Numbered from the stretch's first letter, positions 21,722 through 33,690 are shown. The stretch: 64,000 bases of DNA from Panulirus ornatus (GCF_036320965.1 NC_092234.1:33627703-33691702), one strand, 5' to 3'. The notes: a model not told the origin generated them from the sequence alone. A program made the numbers and translations.

Positions 21722-24718
21722 ATGGGAAACAGAAGAAGGAGTCACGCGGGGAGTGCTCATCCTCCTCGAAGGCTCAGAGTGGGGTGCCTAAATGTGTGTG
21801 GATGTAACCAAGATGTGAAAAAAGGAGAGATAGGTAGTATGTTTGAGGAAAGGAACCTGGATGTTTTGGCTCTGAGTGAAACGAAGCTCAAGGGTAAAGG
21901 GGAAGAGTGGTTTGGGAATGTCTGGGGAGTAAAGTCAGGGGTTAGTGAGAGGACAAGAGCAAGGGAAGGAGTAGCAATACTCCTGAAACAGGAGTTGTGG
22001 GCGTATGTGATAGAATGTAAGAAAGTAAATTCTCGATTAATATGGGTAAAATTGAAAGTTGATGGAGAGAGGTGGGTGATTATTGGTGCATATGCACCCG
22101 GGCATGAGAAGAAAGATCATGAGAGGCAACTGTTTTGGAAGCAGCTGAATGAGTGTGTTAGTGGTTTTGATGCACGAGACCGGGTTATAGTGATGGGTGA
22201 TTTGAATGCAAAGGTGAGTAATGTGGCAGTTGAGGGAATAATTGGTATGCATGGGGTGTTCAGTGTTGTAAATGGAAATGGTGAAGAGCTTGTAGATTTA
22301 TGTGCTGAAAAAGGACTGATGATTGGGAATACCTGGTTTAAAAAGCGAGATATACATAAGTATACTTATGTAAGTAGGAGAGATGGCCAGAGAGCGTTAT
22401 TGGATTACGTGTTAATTGACAGGCGTGCGAAAGAGAGACTTTTGGATGTTAATGTGCTGAGAGGTGCAACTGGAGGGATGTCTGATCATTATCTTGTGGA
22501 GGCTAAGGTGAAGATTTGTATGGGTTTTCAGAAAAGAAGAGTGAATGTTGGGGTGAAGAGGGTGGTGAGAGTAAGTGAGCTTGGGAAGGAGACCTGTGTG
22601 AGGAAGTACCAGGAGAGACTGAGTACAGAATGGAAAAAGGTGAGAACAATGGAAGTAAGGGGAGTGGGGGAGGAATGGGATGTATTTAGGGAATCAGTGA
22701 TGGATTGCGCAAAAGATGCTTGTGGCATGAGAAGAGTGGGAGGTGGGTTGATTAGAAAGGGTAGTGAGTGGTGGGATGAAGAAGTAAGAGTATTAGTGAA
22801 AGAGAAGAGAGAGGCATTTGGACGATTTTTGCAGGGAAAAAATGCAATTGAGTGGGAGATGTATAAAAGAAAGAGACAGGAGGTCAAGAGAAAGGTGCAA
22901 GAGGTGAAAAAAAGGGCAAATGAGAGTTGGGGTGAGAGAGTATCATTAAATTTTAGGGAGAATAAAAAGATGTTCTGGAAGGAGGTAAATAAAGTGCGTA
23001 AGACAAGGGAGCAAATGGGAACTTCAGTGAAGGGCGCAAATGGGGAGGTGATAACAAGTAGTGGTGATGTGAGAAGGAGATGGAGTGAATATTTTGAAGG
23101 TTTGTTGAATGTGTTTGATGATAGAGTGGCAGATATAGGGTGTTTTGGTCGAGGTGGTGTGCAAAGTGAGAGGGTTAGGGAAAATGATTTGGTAAACAGA
23201 GAAGAGGTAGTGAAAGCTTTGCGGAAGATGAAAGCCGGCAAGGCAGCAGGTTTGGATGGTATTGCAGTGGAATTTATTAAAAAAGGGGGTGACTGTATTG
23301 TTGAATGGTTGGTAAGGTTATTTAATGTATGTATGACTCATGGTGAGGTGCCTGAGGATTGGCGGAATGCGTGCATAGTGCCACTGTACAAAGGCAAAGG
23401 GGATAAGAGTGAGTGCTCAAATTACAGAGGTATAAGTTTGTTGAGTATTCCTGGTAAATTATATGGGAGGGTGTTGATTGAGAGGGTGAAGGCATGTACA
23501 GAGCATCAGATTGGGGAAGAGCAGTGTGGTTTCAGAAGTGGTAGAGGATGTGTGGATCAGGTGTTTGCTTTGAAGAATGTATGTGAGAAATACTTAGAAA
23601 AGCAAATGGATTTGTATGTAGCATTTATGGATCTGGAGAAGGCATATGATAGAGTTGATAGAGATGCTCTGTGGAAGGTATTAAGAATATATGGTGTGGG
23701 AGGAAAGTTGTTAGAAGCAGTGAAAAGTTTTTATCGAGGATGTAAGGCATGTGTACGTGTAGGAAGAGAGGAAAGTGATTGGTTCTCAGTGAATGTAGGT
23801 TTGCGGCAGGGGTGTGTGATGTCTCCATGGTTGTTTAATTTGTTTATGGATGGGGTTGTTAGGGAGGTAAATGCAAGAGTTTTGGAAAGAGGGGCAAGTA
23901 TGAAGTCTGTTGGGGATGAGAGAGCTTGGGAAGTGAGTCAGTTGTTGTTCGCTGATGATACAGCGCTGGTGGCTGATTCATGTGAGAAACTGCAGAAGCT
24001 GGTGACTGAGTTTGGTAAAGTGTGTGGAAGAAGAAAGTTAAGAGTAAATGTGAATAAGAGCAAGGTTATTAGGTACAGTAGGGTTGAGGGTCAAGTCAAT
24101 TGGGAGGTGAGTTTGAATGGAGAAAAACTGGAGGAAGTGAAGTGTTTTAGATATCTGGGAGTGGATCTGGCAGCGGATGGAACCATGGAAGCGGAAGTGG
24201 ATCATAGGGTGGGGGAGGGGGCGAAAATTCTGGGGGCCTTGAAGAATGTGTGGAAGTCGAGAACATTATCTCGGAAAGCAAAAATGGGTATGTTTGAAGG
24301 AATAGTGGTTCCAACAATGTTGTATGGTTGCGAGGCGTGGGCTATGGATAGAGTTGTGCGCAGGAGGATGGATGTGCTGGAAATGAGATGTTTGAGGACA
24401 ATGTGTGGTGTGAGGTGGTTTGATCGAGTGAGTAACGTAAGGGTAAGAGAGATGTGTGGAAATAAAAAGAGCGTGGTTGAGAGAGCAGAAGAGGGTGTTT
24501 TGAAGTGGTTTGGGCACATGGAGAGAATGAGTGAGGAAAGATTGACCAAGAGGATATATGTGTCGGAGGTGGAGGGAACGAGGAGAAGAGGGAGACCAAA
24601 CTGGAGGTGGAAAGATGGAGTGAAAAAGATTTTGTGTGATCGGGGCCTGAATATGCAGGAGGGTGAAAGGAGGGCAAGGAATAGAGTGAATTGGAGCGAT
24701 GTGGTATACCGGGGTTGA
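21722..24718 (+). CDS. Endonuclease-reverse transcriptase polyprotein, 998 aa
   Basis: This one intact ORF would copy the element's RNA into nicked chromosomal DNA (target-primed reverse transcription). Residues 18-260 form an AP-endonuclease-like domain. Its marks are N24 in VGCLNV, E53 in LALSETKLKG, the YAP motif near 123, D160 and N162 in MGDLNAKV, and D255-H256 in SDHYLV. A basic linker with likely helix (about 330-430) follows. The RT domain has KAGKAAGLDGI, then NYRGISLLSIPGK, then QCGFRSGRG near 600. It continues with D637 in [27 protein letters not shown] near 695, and the catalytic pair D745-D746 in LLFADDTALVAD. The C-terminal part has LYGCEAWAMD and a basic [15 protein letters not shown] segment. 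All expected catalytic residues are visible. The start at 21722 is chosen because the endonuclease domain begins by residue 18 and the next Met (40) lies inside it. No cysteine knuckle is seen. Confidence 0.92.
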   Translation: MGNRRRSHAGSAHPPRRLRVGCLNVCGCNQDVKKGEIGSMFEERNLDVLALSETKLKGKGEEWFGNVWGVKSGVSERTRAREGVAILLKQELWAYVIECKKVNSRLIWVKLKVDGERWVIIGAYAPGHEKKDHERQLFWKQLNECVSGFDARDRVIVMGDLNAKVSNVAVEGIIGMHGVFSVVNGNGEELVDLCAEKGLMIGNTWFKKRDIHKYTYVSRRDGQRALLDYVLIDRRAKERLLDVNVLRGATGGMSDHYLVEAKVKICMGFQKRRVNVGVKRVVRVSELGKETCVRKYQERLSTEWKKVRTMEVRGVGEEWDVFRESVMDCAKDACGMRRVGGGLIRKGSEWWDEEVRVLVKEKREAFGRFLQGKNAIEWEMYKRKRQEVKRKVQEVKKRANESWGERVSLNFRENKKMFWKEVNKVRKTREQMGTSVKGANGEVITSSGDVRRRWSEYFEGLLNVFDDRVADIGCFGRGGVQSERVRENDLVNREEVVKALRKMKAGKAAGLDGIAVEFIKKGGDCIVEWLVRLFNVCMTHGEVPEDWRNACIVPLYKGKGDKSECSNYRGISLLSIPGKLYGRVLIERVKACTEHQIGEEQCGFRSGRGCVDQVFALKNVCEKYLEKQMDLYVAFMDLEKAYDRVDRDALWKVLRIYGVGGKLLEAVKSFYRGCKACVRVGREESDWFSVNVGLRQGCVMSPWLFNLFMDGVVREVNARVLERGASMKSVGDERAWEVSQLLFADDTALVADSCEKLQKLVTEFGKVCGRRKLRVNVNKSKVIRYSRVEGQVNWEVSLNGEKLEEVKCFRYLGVDLAADGTMEAEVDHRVGEGAKILGALKNVWKSRTLSRKAKMGMFEGIVVPTMLYGCEAWAMDRVVRRRMDVLEMRCLRTMCGVRWFDRVSNVRVREMCGNKKSVVERAEEGVLKWFGHMERMSEERLTKRIYVSEVEGTRRRGRPNWRWKDGVKKILCDRGLNMQEGERRARNRVNWSDVVYRG

Positions 24719-24860
24719 CGTGCTGTCAGTGGATTGAATCAAGGCATGTGAAGCGTCTGGGGTAAACCATGGAAAGCTGTGTAGGTATGTATATTTGCGT
24801 GTGTGGATGTATGTATATACATGTGTATGGGGGGGGGGCCATTTCTTTCGTCTGTTTCCT

Positions 24861-24890
24861 TGCGCTACCTCGCAAACGCGGGAGACAGCG
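24861..24890 (+). promoter_or_regulatory. Conserved stem-loop in the LINE 3' tail
   Basis: TGCGCTACCTCGCAAACGCG followed by GGAGACAGCG can form an imperfect hairpin around AAAC. Recognisable versions lie at 19740 (-), 25193, 26819, 41512 (-), 59621 (-), 60491 (-), 61429 (-) and 62950 (-). The version at 61429 pairs better (CGCTGTCTCGC with GCGGGAGACAGCG). It is a candidate RNA signal for the reverse transcriptase, by analogy with other LINE and SINE partners. Confidence 0.6.
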
Positions 24891-24899
24891 ACAAAGTAT

Positions 24900-25232
<333 letters not shown>

Positions 25233-25302
<70 letters not shown>
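25233..25302. repeat. (TA)n microsatellite
   Basis: A TA tract between the short element and the SINE that follows. Confidence 0.98.
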
Positions 25303-25304
<2 letters not shown>

Positions 25305-25476
25305 TAACCTGAGCCAGGCACCCTTTACATCGACCAACTCCTAGGGGTGGACGGACAGCTGCGTTGACTGTGAACCGACTGCCGCAACCACGATTCGACC
25401 TTATGCGCTCGACCCTAGGTAGCCCGTGAATGCGTCACTTTCAGGAACGCTAACCGTTACACCACGGGAGTCCATG
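25303..25476 (-). mobile_element. tRNA-derived SINE-like element
   Basis: Read on the minus strand, the start GGACTCCCGTGGTGTAACGG TTAGCG resembles the 5' half of a tRNA, including an A-box-like TGGTGTAACGGTTAGCG (25446-25462). About 55 bp further is GGTCGAATCGTGG (25390-25402), a B-box-like motif. The remainder (25303-25385) has no tRNA similarity. The copy at 57695-57810 shows the same order. The parent tRNA cannot be named with confidence. Confidence 0.7.
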
Positions 25477-25489
25477 TATACTATGTGTG

Positions 25490-26870
25490 TGTGTGTGTGT
25501 GTGTGAGGTTTTTGCTTTAAAGAATGTGTGAGAAATGCTGAGGGAAACAGAAGGATCTGTATGTGGTATTTCTGGATCCGGAGACAGCATATGGTAGAGT
25601 TGATAGAGATACCCTGTGGAAGGTCTTAAGGATATATGGTGTGGGATGATAGCTACTAGACGCAGCGAAAAAATTTTATCAAGAGAGAGTAAGGCATGAG
25701 TACAAGTTGGAAGAGAGGAAAATGAGTGGTTCTAGGCGAAGGTTCGCCTGCAGCAGGGGTGTGTTATGTCACCATGGCTGTTTAATTTGTTTGTGAATGG
25801 ATGGTGAGGGGGGTAAATGCGAGAGTCTTGAAGAGAGGGGCGAGCTTCCCGTCTGTAGGGGATGAGGGAGCCTAGTAAGTTATTAAGTTGTTCTTTTTTG
25901 ATGAAACAGCACTGGTGGCAGAATCGAGCGAGAAACTGTACAAGTTGGTGACTGAGTTTGGAAGAGTGTGTGAAAGGGGGATATAGAGAGTAAATGAAAA
26001 TAAGAGAAAGGTTAATAGGTTTAGCAGGACAAAAACACAGTTTAGTTGGAGTGTGGGTCTGAGAAGAGAACGTTCGGAAGTGAAGTGATTTAGATACCTA
26101 AAGTCGGAAACTGCAGCAAATGGAACCATGGAGGCAGAAGCGAGTCATAGAGTAGGTGAGGGGGAAAAGGTTCTTGAAGCACTGAGGAATGTGTGGAAAG
26201 AGTGGTCATTCCCTGGATCGAAAAATGGTTATGTAAGAATGTATGATAATCTCAGCGATAATGTATGGCTGCAGGGCATTAGCTATAGATGAGGTTGTGC
26301 GGAGAAGGGTGGAAGTTTCAGAAATGAAATGTTTGAGGACAATATGTGGTGTGATGTGGTTTGATCGAGTGAGTAATAAAACGCTGGAGAGGTATGGTAA
26401 TAAGAACAGTATGGTTGAGAGAGCTGAAGAAGGTGAGCTGAAATGGTTTGGACATATGGAAACCATGAGTGAAAAGAGGTTGTAAAAGGGTATATAAGAG
26501 TCAGAAGTGGAGGGAAAAGTAAAATTGGGAGGCAAAACTGGACATGGAAAGATAGAGTGAAAAACGTTTTGAGAGACTGAGGCCCGCGCATGCAGGAGGG
26601 TGAAAGGCATGCACGAGACTGAGTAAACTGAAACGATGTGGAATACAGAGCGCAAGCTGCTGCCAGTGGACTGAACCAGTGCATGGAAAGCGGCCGGGGA
26701 AAACCATGGAAAGCTCCGTGGAGGCTGTTTTTACTTAGGAGGCGGTAGTTTCGGTGCATTATGATACGTACTGCTAGAGAATGAATGTGAGCGAACGCCG
26801 CCGTTCTTCGTTTGTTCCTGCCGCTACCTCGCTACCGCGAGAAACGAGGGACTAAAATTGGGAAATAAAT
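25490..26870 (+). pseudogene. Old, decayed RTE-like LINE copy
   Basis: It starts within the RT at the point equal to residue 611-613 of the intact element (GTGTGAGGTTTTTGCTTTAA), directly after a (GT)n run at 25483-25505. It continues through the RT, where the FADD box reads FDETAL near 25892, so the catalytic pair is lost. The C-terminal LKWFGHMET region follows near 26440. The 3' tail (26700-26870) is of the old type with TTTCGGTGCATTATG and CCGCTACCTCGCTACCGCG. Stops and small indels are frequent. It represents an earlier subfamily. Confidence 0.85.
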
Positions 26871-27960
26871 TGACATATGTTAGACTACCGGACTCTGCTT
26901 GCACAAGGCTTCACTGTGAGTGGAAAGTCACCTTCGGCGACGTTGTGTCATCATCAATGAACCAAACTAAGTATGATCTCGTCAAGGACGGTCCCACTCC
27001 GTGGGAGTCCATCCTTCCCCAGTAAGACAGCCTTGCAGCTGAGGGAGACTTGTGCAAGGGGTCAGAGGGTTACACAATATAATGCAGGCTCCAGTCACGG
27101 ACAGAAGTCCCAGCCGCTGTCAGGCCGTGAACTGAAAGGAAGGCAAAATAAAGAGAAAAAAAATCAAAAAAGTTCGGTTACGAATTAAGGTGAAATACAA
27201 GAAGTAAAATAAGAAGGAATTTTTAATGAAATAGCAAGGCCAACGATCTTGACACAGAAGGTGGGAGATGGTTCCAGCCAACACTCCTATGTCTACACGG
27301 TACATAACATGTACGTACACTCACACGTAAATACGGAAGCAAGCGACCACGAAGAGAACCTACGTAGGAAACTGATGTGGCGAGAAAAAATTTTCTTAAA
27401 CATGAAACAAATAAGAACATCAATATGCTTGAAATGCGAGTGAAGGATAGACTGAAGGATAGAAATACAAGAATGGGTTGAAGTATAGAAAACAGAATAG
27501 GCTTAAGGTCAGGAAACAAGGATAGGTTTATGGTTAGAAAACATTTACATTCCAAGAATGCGAGAGTGGTGGATGAAGTGAAGGATAAAACGCCGCAACA
27601 TTCTTAGAATGTGAGATAGAGAAGGATGGGCCGAAGGATGTAGAACACATTGAAATCCGCAAACAGTGAGTACCACACTACTATGACGAAATGTCATTCA
27701 TGCAGGAATATCGCAGGAAAATTTAGTGAAGAATAACGAGTTTTGTGAGAGCATGTTGTCGAGTGCCATATATGAGACGGAAAGAGTGTTTGAGAATGTG
27801 TGTGTATGTGAAGGGGACAAAAAGTAACGGATCCTGGAGCAAGGAGTAGGACTTGACAGCCACTGCAATGCTGACCGCGTCGCCGTCATTAACCCTCCCA
27901 ATACCCTGGCAGTGGTACCTGGGAAAGAAGGACGGGCTGATATACTAGTGGTAAGATGAC
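26871..27960. other. Unassigned sequence with weak about 26-bp repeat
   Basis: Positions 27440-27550 repeat blocks like GAAGTATAGAAAACA and AGGATAGGTTTATGG at about 26-bp spacing. Otherwise no gene or element is recognised. Confidence 0.4.
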
Positions 27961-28450
27961 GATGGAACGACAAGCAATCATCACTGCTCCACATTTCTCT
28001 CACTCCTCCGCCCCTTTACGGTGTCTCCTTCTCACTTCCCCTCTTTCTTCTTTCCTCCTCCATCTCTACTTCTCCTTCCCTTCCATGTGTCCTTCCCTCT
28101 ACCCTCTACCCCTCCCTCCCTCCCTCTCCTGCACTCCTTCCCCTCACCCTGCCTCCTCATCGTCCCCCGCCCTCGCCCTCTCTCCCCTCAACCAATCTCC
28201 CACCTTCATTACGTGTAAACCCTCGCCCGATGGTCTTCTATTGTAGACACTATTAGTGGTTTATTGAACATTTTAAAACCTTACTAAGTTCTTTGTTAGG
28301 AAGCATTACTTTAGCGTGCCGTATTAGGGGGCAACCTAGTCCTTACTACAGGCTAGATGGCAACACCGTTCCACGCACCCTGCCGCCTCCCTCACTCCAT
28401 ACCACCCTCCCTCACTCCCTCCCTCCTGCTTAAGAGTTGGTGGACATTTT
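27961..28450. repeat. Pyrimidine-rich low-complexity sequence
   Basis: The plus strand is dominated by C and T (CTCCCTCCCTCC-like runs) at 28040-28195 and again at 28385-28430. The Ser/Pro-rich ORFs follow from this composition. Confidence 0.7.
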
Positions 28451-29230
28451 GGGTCAGGTTCGCCAATCCCCCACAAGATATCATTACATTATATACATTC
28501 ACAGTAATACGTCACATACACTTGAATAATTATAATCATTCTACGTCGAAATCTTGTTCATAAAGCCTGTATTGCAAGTTAACTGGCATCTACTGATTAA
28601 AATAGAAAACACAAGACTGTTCAAGTATTTACACTTCTTTGAATATATAACAACCAAAATATCCAGTGAGCGTAAAATAGGAAGATTTTTTTTCCAATCA
28701 TCCTTCATGGCGAAGAAAAGAGAGAGGAAAAAAAAGTTCATTTGAATATTCGTTCCATAATTTACAAATTGGTACCCGACTGTCCGTCCACGGCGGAGTG
28801 GACGCTGGTTGCCAACCTGTGGTTTTCTCTTTTCATTTTTCTCGACCAACTGCAAATATATATATTTATTTTCGATACAGACCATACAACCACGTCCTGA
28901 GCATAATAAAAGGCATTGCAATTTGGAAAAAATGTCATAGAATTTCGGGCAAGCAGCGGTACTGAACCGAGGCATTTTCTGTGTTTCCAATAGAGTAGAA
29001 TGGAAAAATACGCGCACGGAAAATGCTGGCCCTGAAAGCCATTAGCAGCCAAATGAGATCGGTCGCAAATTCAAATAGGATTTCGGAGTGGAAATTTTAA
29101 CAAGATACGGTCTGGACACGACGTCATTTGATTGACCATTAGTTAGAGCATCTGAAAAATGTAATCGGATAAGGGCAGACCTGCTGTTAACAGGTTACCT
29201 ATTCCCCATAGCCCAGTGTAGTAGTGTGAT
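28451..29230. other. Unassigned AT-rich sequence
   Basis: No repeat or gene recognised. The minus-strand frame at 28541-29017 (158 codons) shows no domain and is not called. Confidence 0.35.
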
Positions 29231-29231
29231 C

Positions 29232-29233
<2 letters not shown>

Positions 29234-29316
<83 letters not shown>
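29234..29316. repeat. (TA)n microsatellite
   Basis: A pure TA tract of about 80 bp. Confidence 0.98.
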
Positions 29317-29317
<1 letters not shown>

Positions 29318-29717
29318 CGAGTCCCTTATTGTGAAAGATTTACATAGGAAAAGGAAGGGGAATCAATATGTTTCAATACTGACTTCATCCTCACCATATT
29401 TCTCTATACTGAAGAAACCTCTCGAGTTCTCTTTTTTTTTTTTTTTTTTACTTGTCTTGAGATTTAAGGAAAGTTTCCCAATACCTTAGTGAGACATATA
29501 TCGGAATCAATATATCGGTTACAATCAAAACTATTTCTTTAAATGTCTGACTTACATGCGCATGACACGATGTTGTTCATCATCTTAGCGCGACTCTCGT
29601 GTAGCTTGTCTGTTCCAAAAATAAACATCTTTTTCTCTTCTCATTTTTCTATCACATTTTCGCTCTCATATCATTCCAGTTTTCACTCATGTATCTTTAC
29701 ATAAAAAAACAAATAAC

Positions 29718-29748
<31 letters not shown>

Positions 29749-30129
29749 CACAGTACTCCTTCATTACTAGGCTCTTCCCCCTCCGCCTCGGCCACACCCT
29801 AACTATATTACGTGTTCCTCTTTTCCTTCCATCTTCATCACTTTACTCAAGTCGTTCATTTTCTTTAGAGCTAATTCTATCTTTCTCTTGTGATCGATAG
29901 TTTCATTCCTTTTTTTTTTCTTTCTTCACTGGAAGGGATATATCTTTTCTTATAGATGCGACATTTTCCTATTCACATTTTCTGTTCTGTTTTATCCGTG
30001 TCACACAATATCTGATCGTGCTGTTATCATCATTTCCTTTCGCTCTTAATTCATCAACACACTGGTCTGTTTCTCTTCCAAGTACTTGTTCGTTGTGTTT
30101 CTCCTCTCGCTCCGTATATATTTTTTTCC
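29317..30129. other. Unassigned sequence with T-runs and (CA)n at 29722-29748
   Basis: T-runs occur near 29430 and 29915, with a short CA tract between them. No gene seen. Confidence 0.45.
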
Positions 30130-30770
30130 TCTCCCTCCAATACCTTCCCGACACTCTCCACTTCCTCCAATACCTTCCTTAGTTGCTCCACTCCCTCCAA
30201 TACCATCTCTTTACTCTCCACTCCGACTCCTTCCAATGCCTTCCTTAATGTCTCCAACCCCTCCAGTTACCTTTCCTTACCCTCTCCACTCCCTCCAAAT
30301 ACCTTCCCTACCCTCTCCACTCCTTCCAATACCTTCCCTTCACTCTCCACTCCCTCCAATACCTTCGCTACCCTTTCCACTACCTCCAATACCTTCCCTA
30401 CCCTAACTACTCCCTTCAATACCTTCCCTTCACTCTCCACTCCCTTCAATACTTTCCCTATCTACTCCATTTCCTCCAATACCTTCCCTACCCTAACTTC
30501 TCCCTCCAATCCCTTCCCTTCACTCTGCATTCCCTCTAATATCTTCCCTACCCTAACTACTCCCTCCAATATCTTCCTTACCTTCTCAGCTCCCTCCAAT
30601 ATTTTCCCTTCACTCACCACTCCCTCCAATACCTTTCCTTCACTCACTGCTCCCTCCAATACCTTTCCTTCACTCACTGCTCCCTCCAATACCTTCCCTT
30701 CACTCTCTGCTCCCTCCAATCCCTACCCTCTCCAATCCCTCCAGTACCTTCCCTACACTCGCCTCACATC
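30130..30770. repeat. 30-bp pyrimidine-rich minisatellite, about 20 copies
   Basis: Units are built from CTCCAATACCTTCCCT and CACTCTCCACTCC-like blocks at 30-bp spacing, with several subtypes (for example, three similar copies at 30610-30720). The 10-residue peptide repeats open on both strands are artefacts of the period. Confidence 0.93.
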
Positions 30771-31200
30771 CTACGTACCAGTCGCCCTCCTCGTACATAT
30801 AATAGGGTGGCGTCAGTATCTAATCATGTACCAAGGGTCCTCTACCATCACCCCCCTCCACCCACTTTATCCCCCCCCCACTTCTCTCGCTCTCTCTTAC
30901 ACTCTCCTACCACCACTCACTCTCCCCCTCTTTTTATCCCTCTGTAACAAAGGCGTGAGAAAAACTCCAGGTTTGCGGAAACTAGCGTCATCGGAACACG
31001 TAATGTTGACGCGACTCCTGGTCGTCCCCCCCTTACAACTGATTTTCTTTTTTGTCTTTTTTTCTCCCCATTTTTTCCCGTAATATCTCGAAATATATAA
31101 TCGGATTCCGTTTTCTGTGGTTTGCGATCGATAGTAGAATGATTATGTACGTCAACTGTTCCCCATTAAGGAGTCTACATGTTTGTAGCTTTTTCAGTAA
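30771..31200. other. Unassigned, pyrimidine-rich at its start
   Basis: C/T-rich to about 30940, then ordinary sequence. The 85-codon frame at 30826-31083 lacks a domain. Confidence 0.4.
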
Positions 31201-31202
31201 CC

Positions 31203-31340
31203 AACTTATCATCCCTGCAGTTTCTGCTTAAGGAACTTATCATATCTGCAGCTCCTGATTAACGAACTTATGTCTGCAGCTCCTGATTAACGAACTTATC
31301 ATGTCTGTAGTTCCTGATTAACGAACTTATGCCTGAAGTT
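31203..31340. repeat. Tandem repeat of 28-31 bp, 5 copies
   Basis: Copies of CTGCAGCTCCTGATTAACGA plus ACTTATCATGT recur. Units with and without the ATCATG part differ in length. Confidence 0.9.
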
Positions 31341-31562
31341 TCAGTTCATCTCTCCCGGTGAATAGACTCTGATCTTGATTTAGAACATCTTTCTTCCTTA
31401 ATGAGGGGTCATTAAGGCAATGGACGAGGATGTGTGATTACGAAGAGGAAGAGGAGGACGAGTCACTGAATAATTAAAGATAAATCATACTTATTCCAGA
31501 GCAAAAGGTAATGAAGAGGTAAATGAGGGAAATATAGGGAAATACGAAAATGAAAATGCAAG

Positions 31563-31692
31563 ATGATGATGATAATAATAATAATAATAATAATAACAAT
31601 ACTACTACTAATAATAATAATAATTATCATTATAAATATCCTTATCATTGATGATAATAATAATAATAATAATAATATTATAATATCCTTAT

Positions 31693-31749
<57 letters not shown>

Positions 31750-31850
31750 TAATAATAATAATAATAATAATAATGATAATAATAATGATAATAATAATAA
31801 TAATAATAATAGTAATAATAATAATGATAATAATAATAATAATGATTAGA
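31563..31850. repeat. (TAA)n-type microsatellite
   Basis: A long ATA/TAA tract, interrupted by GATGAT and ACTACT units and by ATATCCTTATCATT-like inserts near 31635 and 31685. It produces an Ile-rich frame that is not a gene. Confidence 0.97.
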
Positions 31851-32365
31851 AGAAGAATAAGAAGAATAAGAAGAACAAGAACAAGAAGAAGAAGAGTAGT
31901 GGACGGGTGGGTGATATACAGAGTTGGAGGGGAGAAAGAGAGATTCACAAGCGAGAGGTACACAGTCCCCTTAACGAAGACGGCTGCAAGTGGGGAGAAT
32001 TTCCATGGCAGCTTCGTGAACACTTCAGATATACGACATCTGCCACGTCATGTTGGCGAGAAAGGTGCAACAAGATGAGGAAAGGTAGGTGCCAGCAGGT
32101 GTGGAAAGGCAGAAACAGGCAGGTGAGGGAGGGGAAAGTTAGGAGGTAGTGAGCACATGGTAAGGCCAGTTCAAAGACATGTTGGTCTATGAAGAAGTAT
32201 ATACCGGAGGATGGTAGAAATACCCTAAATACTTAATGTATATAGATGGAGACAGGACACCATATATAAAGATGCAGACAGGCTAGCAAAAGCATATGGC
32301 CCCTCCCCACCTATCACCCATCTCCAACAGGTAAACTGGCAATGAGGAATACTGGAATAAAAAAA
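31851..32365. other. AAG-rich then unassigned sequence
   Basis: AAGAAGAAG-type repeats at 31850-31900 continue the microsatellite. The rest is not assigned. Confidence 0.5.
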
Positions 32366-33310
32366 AAATTCAGACAGACCATTCGGTCCGCTCGAGGCTT
32401 TTTGTGATGGTGGCAGATGTCAGAAACGCACACACTGGTGTGGTGAGAGCAAAAAGGCATACTGGTGCATCTATGAACAAAACCTGCACACTGTTTGTTT
32501 GACTAAGATGCACAAGCCATGTGAATCGTGGACTTGAAGCAAAACAGTTATAAAGTCTATTCTTATATGTGTCTAATGTATCGCTTTTCAACCAGTCAAG
32601 TCGCATGGAGAGACGACACTGACATGGATCTTACATGAAAGTGTGGATAGAAAACACGTTCCGATGTTATTTCAGCCGCGGGATACTCTGGTGCGTATGT
32701 ATTACTGGCTCACGTCTGAAGAGGAAGAAAGAAATACCGGCATACTGTGCCGTCCTTCTCCAACAGTCGTACGTAGCCACCGACATGTAATATTAAAGTA
32801 TCCGTCTCGCCGTGACTGTAATGTACTCATACTCTTCACCTTGACAACATCTGGGTCAAATTTGTTCTCGTGTTCTATTCCTCTACTGCTGAGAAAAGAA
32901 TCTGTCCATGTTTGTATTACATCTCCTTCCCTCTAAAACTTCATACCGTTGTTTCTGGTTATTGTATTTTATAGTATGTAAAAATTGTCGTGAGTTTTTC
33001 ATTCAATATCGTTTAGTATCATAAAGACTTATCAAAAAGGTTTTCACAATCTGCACAGTTTTCAGAGGAAAGTTTTAAACTCTCGAGTCTTTGTTCGTAA
33101 GTAATATACCTGAGCAGAAGAATCAATTGTGTTCCTCTTCTTTGTATTTGTTCTAGTCTTAATTCGATTTTGATGATGTTTGGTGACCAGCCCTTAGCAG
33201 GTATTTTACACGATATCTGACCAGGGCTTTGGAAAGAGTAAGTATTGTGTTTTTTAGTCTTATAGTGAGCCATAAACTTAACACTGTTTGAATACATACA
33301 GTCAGGGCAT
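32366..33310 (-). pseudogene. C-terminal part of a decayed CR1/L2-like LINE (antisense)
   Basis: On the minus strand, positions 33170-33040 read LEQIQRRGTQLILLLRYITY then EQRLESLKLSS. This is the post-RT block that follows the WSPH...LE(R/K)VQRR motif in CR1/L2-like elements. Farther on, a terminal block near 32606-32510 resembles the usual final TxKNRLxxxFASSPR segment. Several stops lie between. No catalytic part is included. Confidence 0.6.
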
Positions 33311-33690
33311 TGTACGTGAGAGAAGGTAGGTGTCATAGCTAAGGGAAGGAAGGAACCAATACAGAGGGAGGCAGGCACTAGTATGTGAAGGAAGGCAGAT
33401 GCCAGCAGATGAGGCAAAGCAGGCGCATGAATCGAGGGAAGGCGACAGCAGGTGCCATTACTGAGGGAAAGCAAATGCCAGTAGGTGAGGTTAAGTAGGT
33501 AAGGTAGGTGCCAATACCGAGGAAAGGCAGATGCTAGTACTGGGGGAAAGTAGATGCCAGAAGGTGAGGGAAGACAGATACCAGTCCCCGGGGAACGCAG
33601 AAACCAGTAGATGAAGGCAGGTAGATGCCAGTAGGTGAGGTACAGCAGACAACAGCAAGTGTGGGAAGGTAGCTGGTAACAGGTGCCACA
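33311..33690. repeat. Degenerate minisatellite of about 30 bp
   Basis: GGAAAG(C/T)AGATGCCAGTAGGTG-like blocks recur in diverged form at uneven spacing, about ten times. The antisense 225-codon frame at 33019-33696 crosses this array and the LINE remnant and is not a gene. Confidence 0.75.

Noticed and set aside
22528..23241. 237-codon antisense frame inside the LINE ORF
   Set aside because: It is a shadow of the sense ORF; Ser/Leu/Phe-rich with no motif.
24202..24742. Antisense frames of 110-160 codons, repeated at 41670, 60505, 61786 and 63261
   Set aside because: They lie opposite the LINE C-terminal coding region and 3' UTR and recur only because the LINE copies are similar. Databases may list them as hypothetical proteins.
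27956..28246. 96-codon Ser/Pro-rich frame
   Set aside because: Explained by pyrimidine-rich low-complexity sequence.
28541..29017. 158-codon minus-strand frame
   Set aside because: AT-rich, no domain, no repeat relation and no splice or context support. It could be chance, so it is left as unassigned sequence.
31463..32078. Ile-rich frames of 171-186 codons
   Set aside because: They are translations of an interrupted TAA-type microsatellite.
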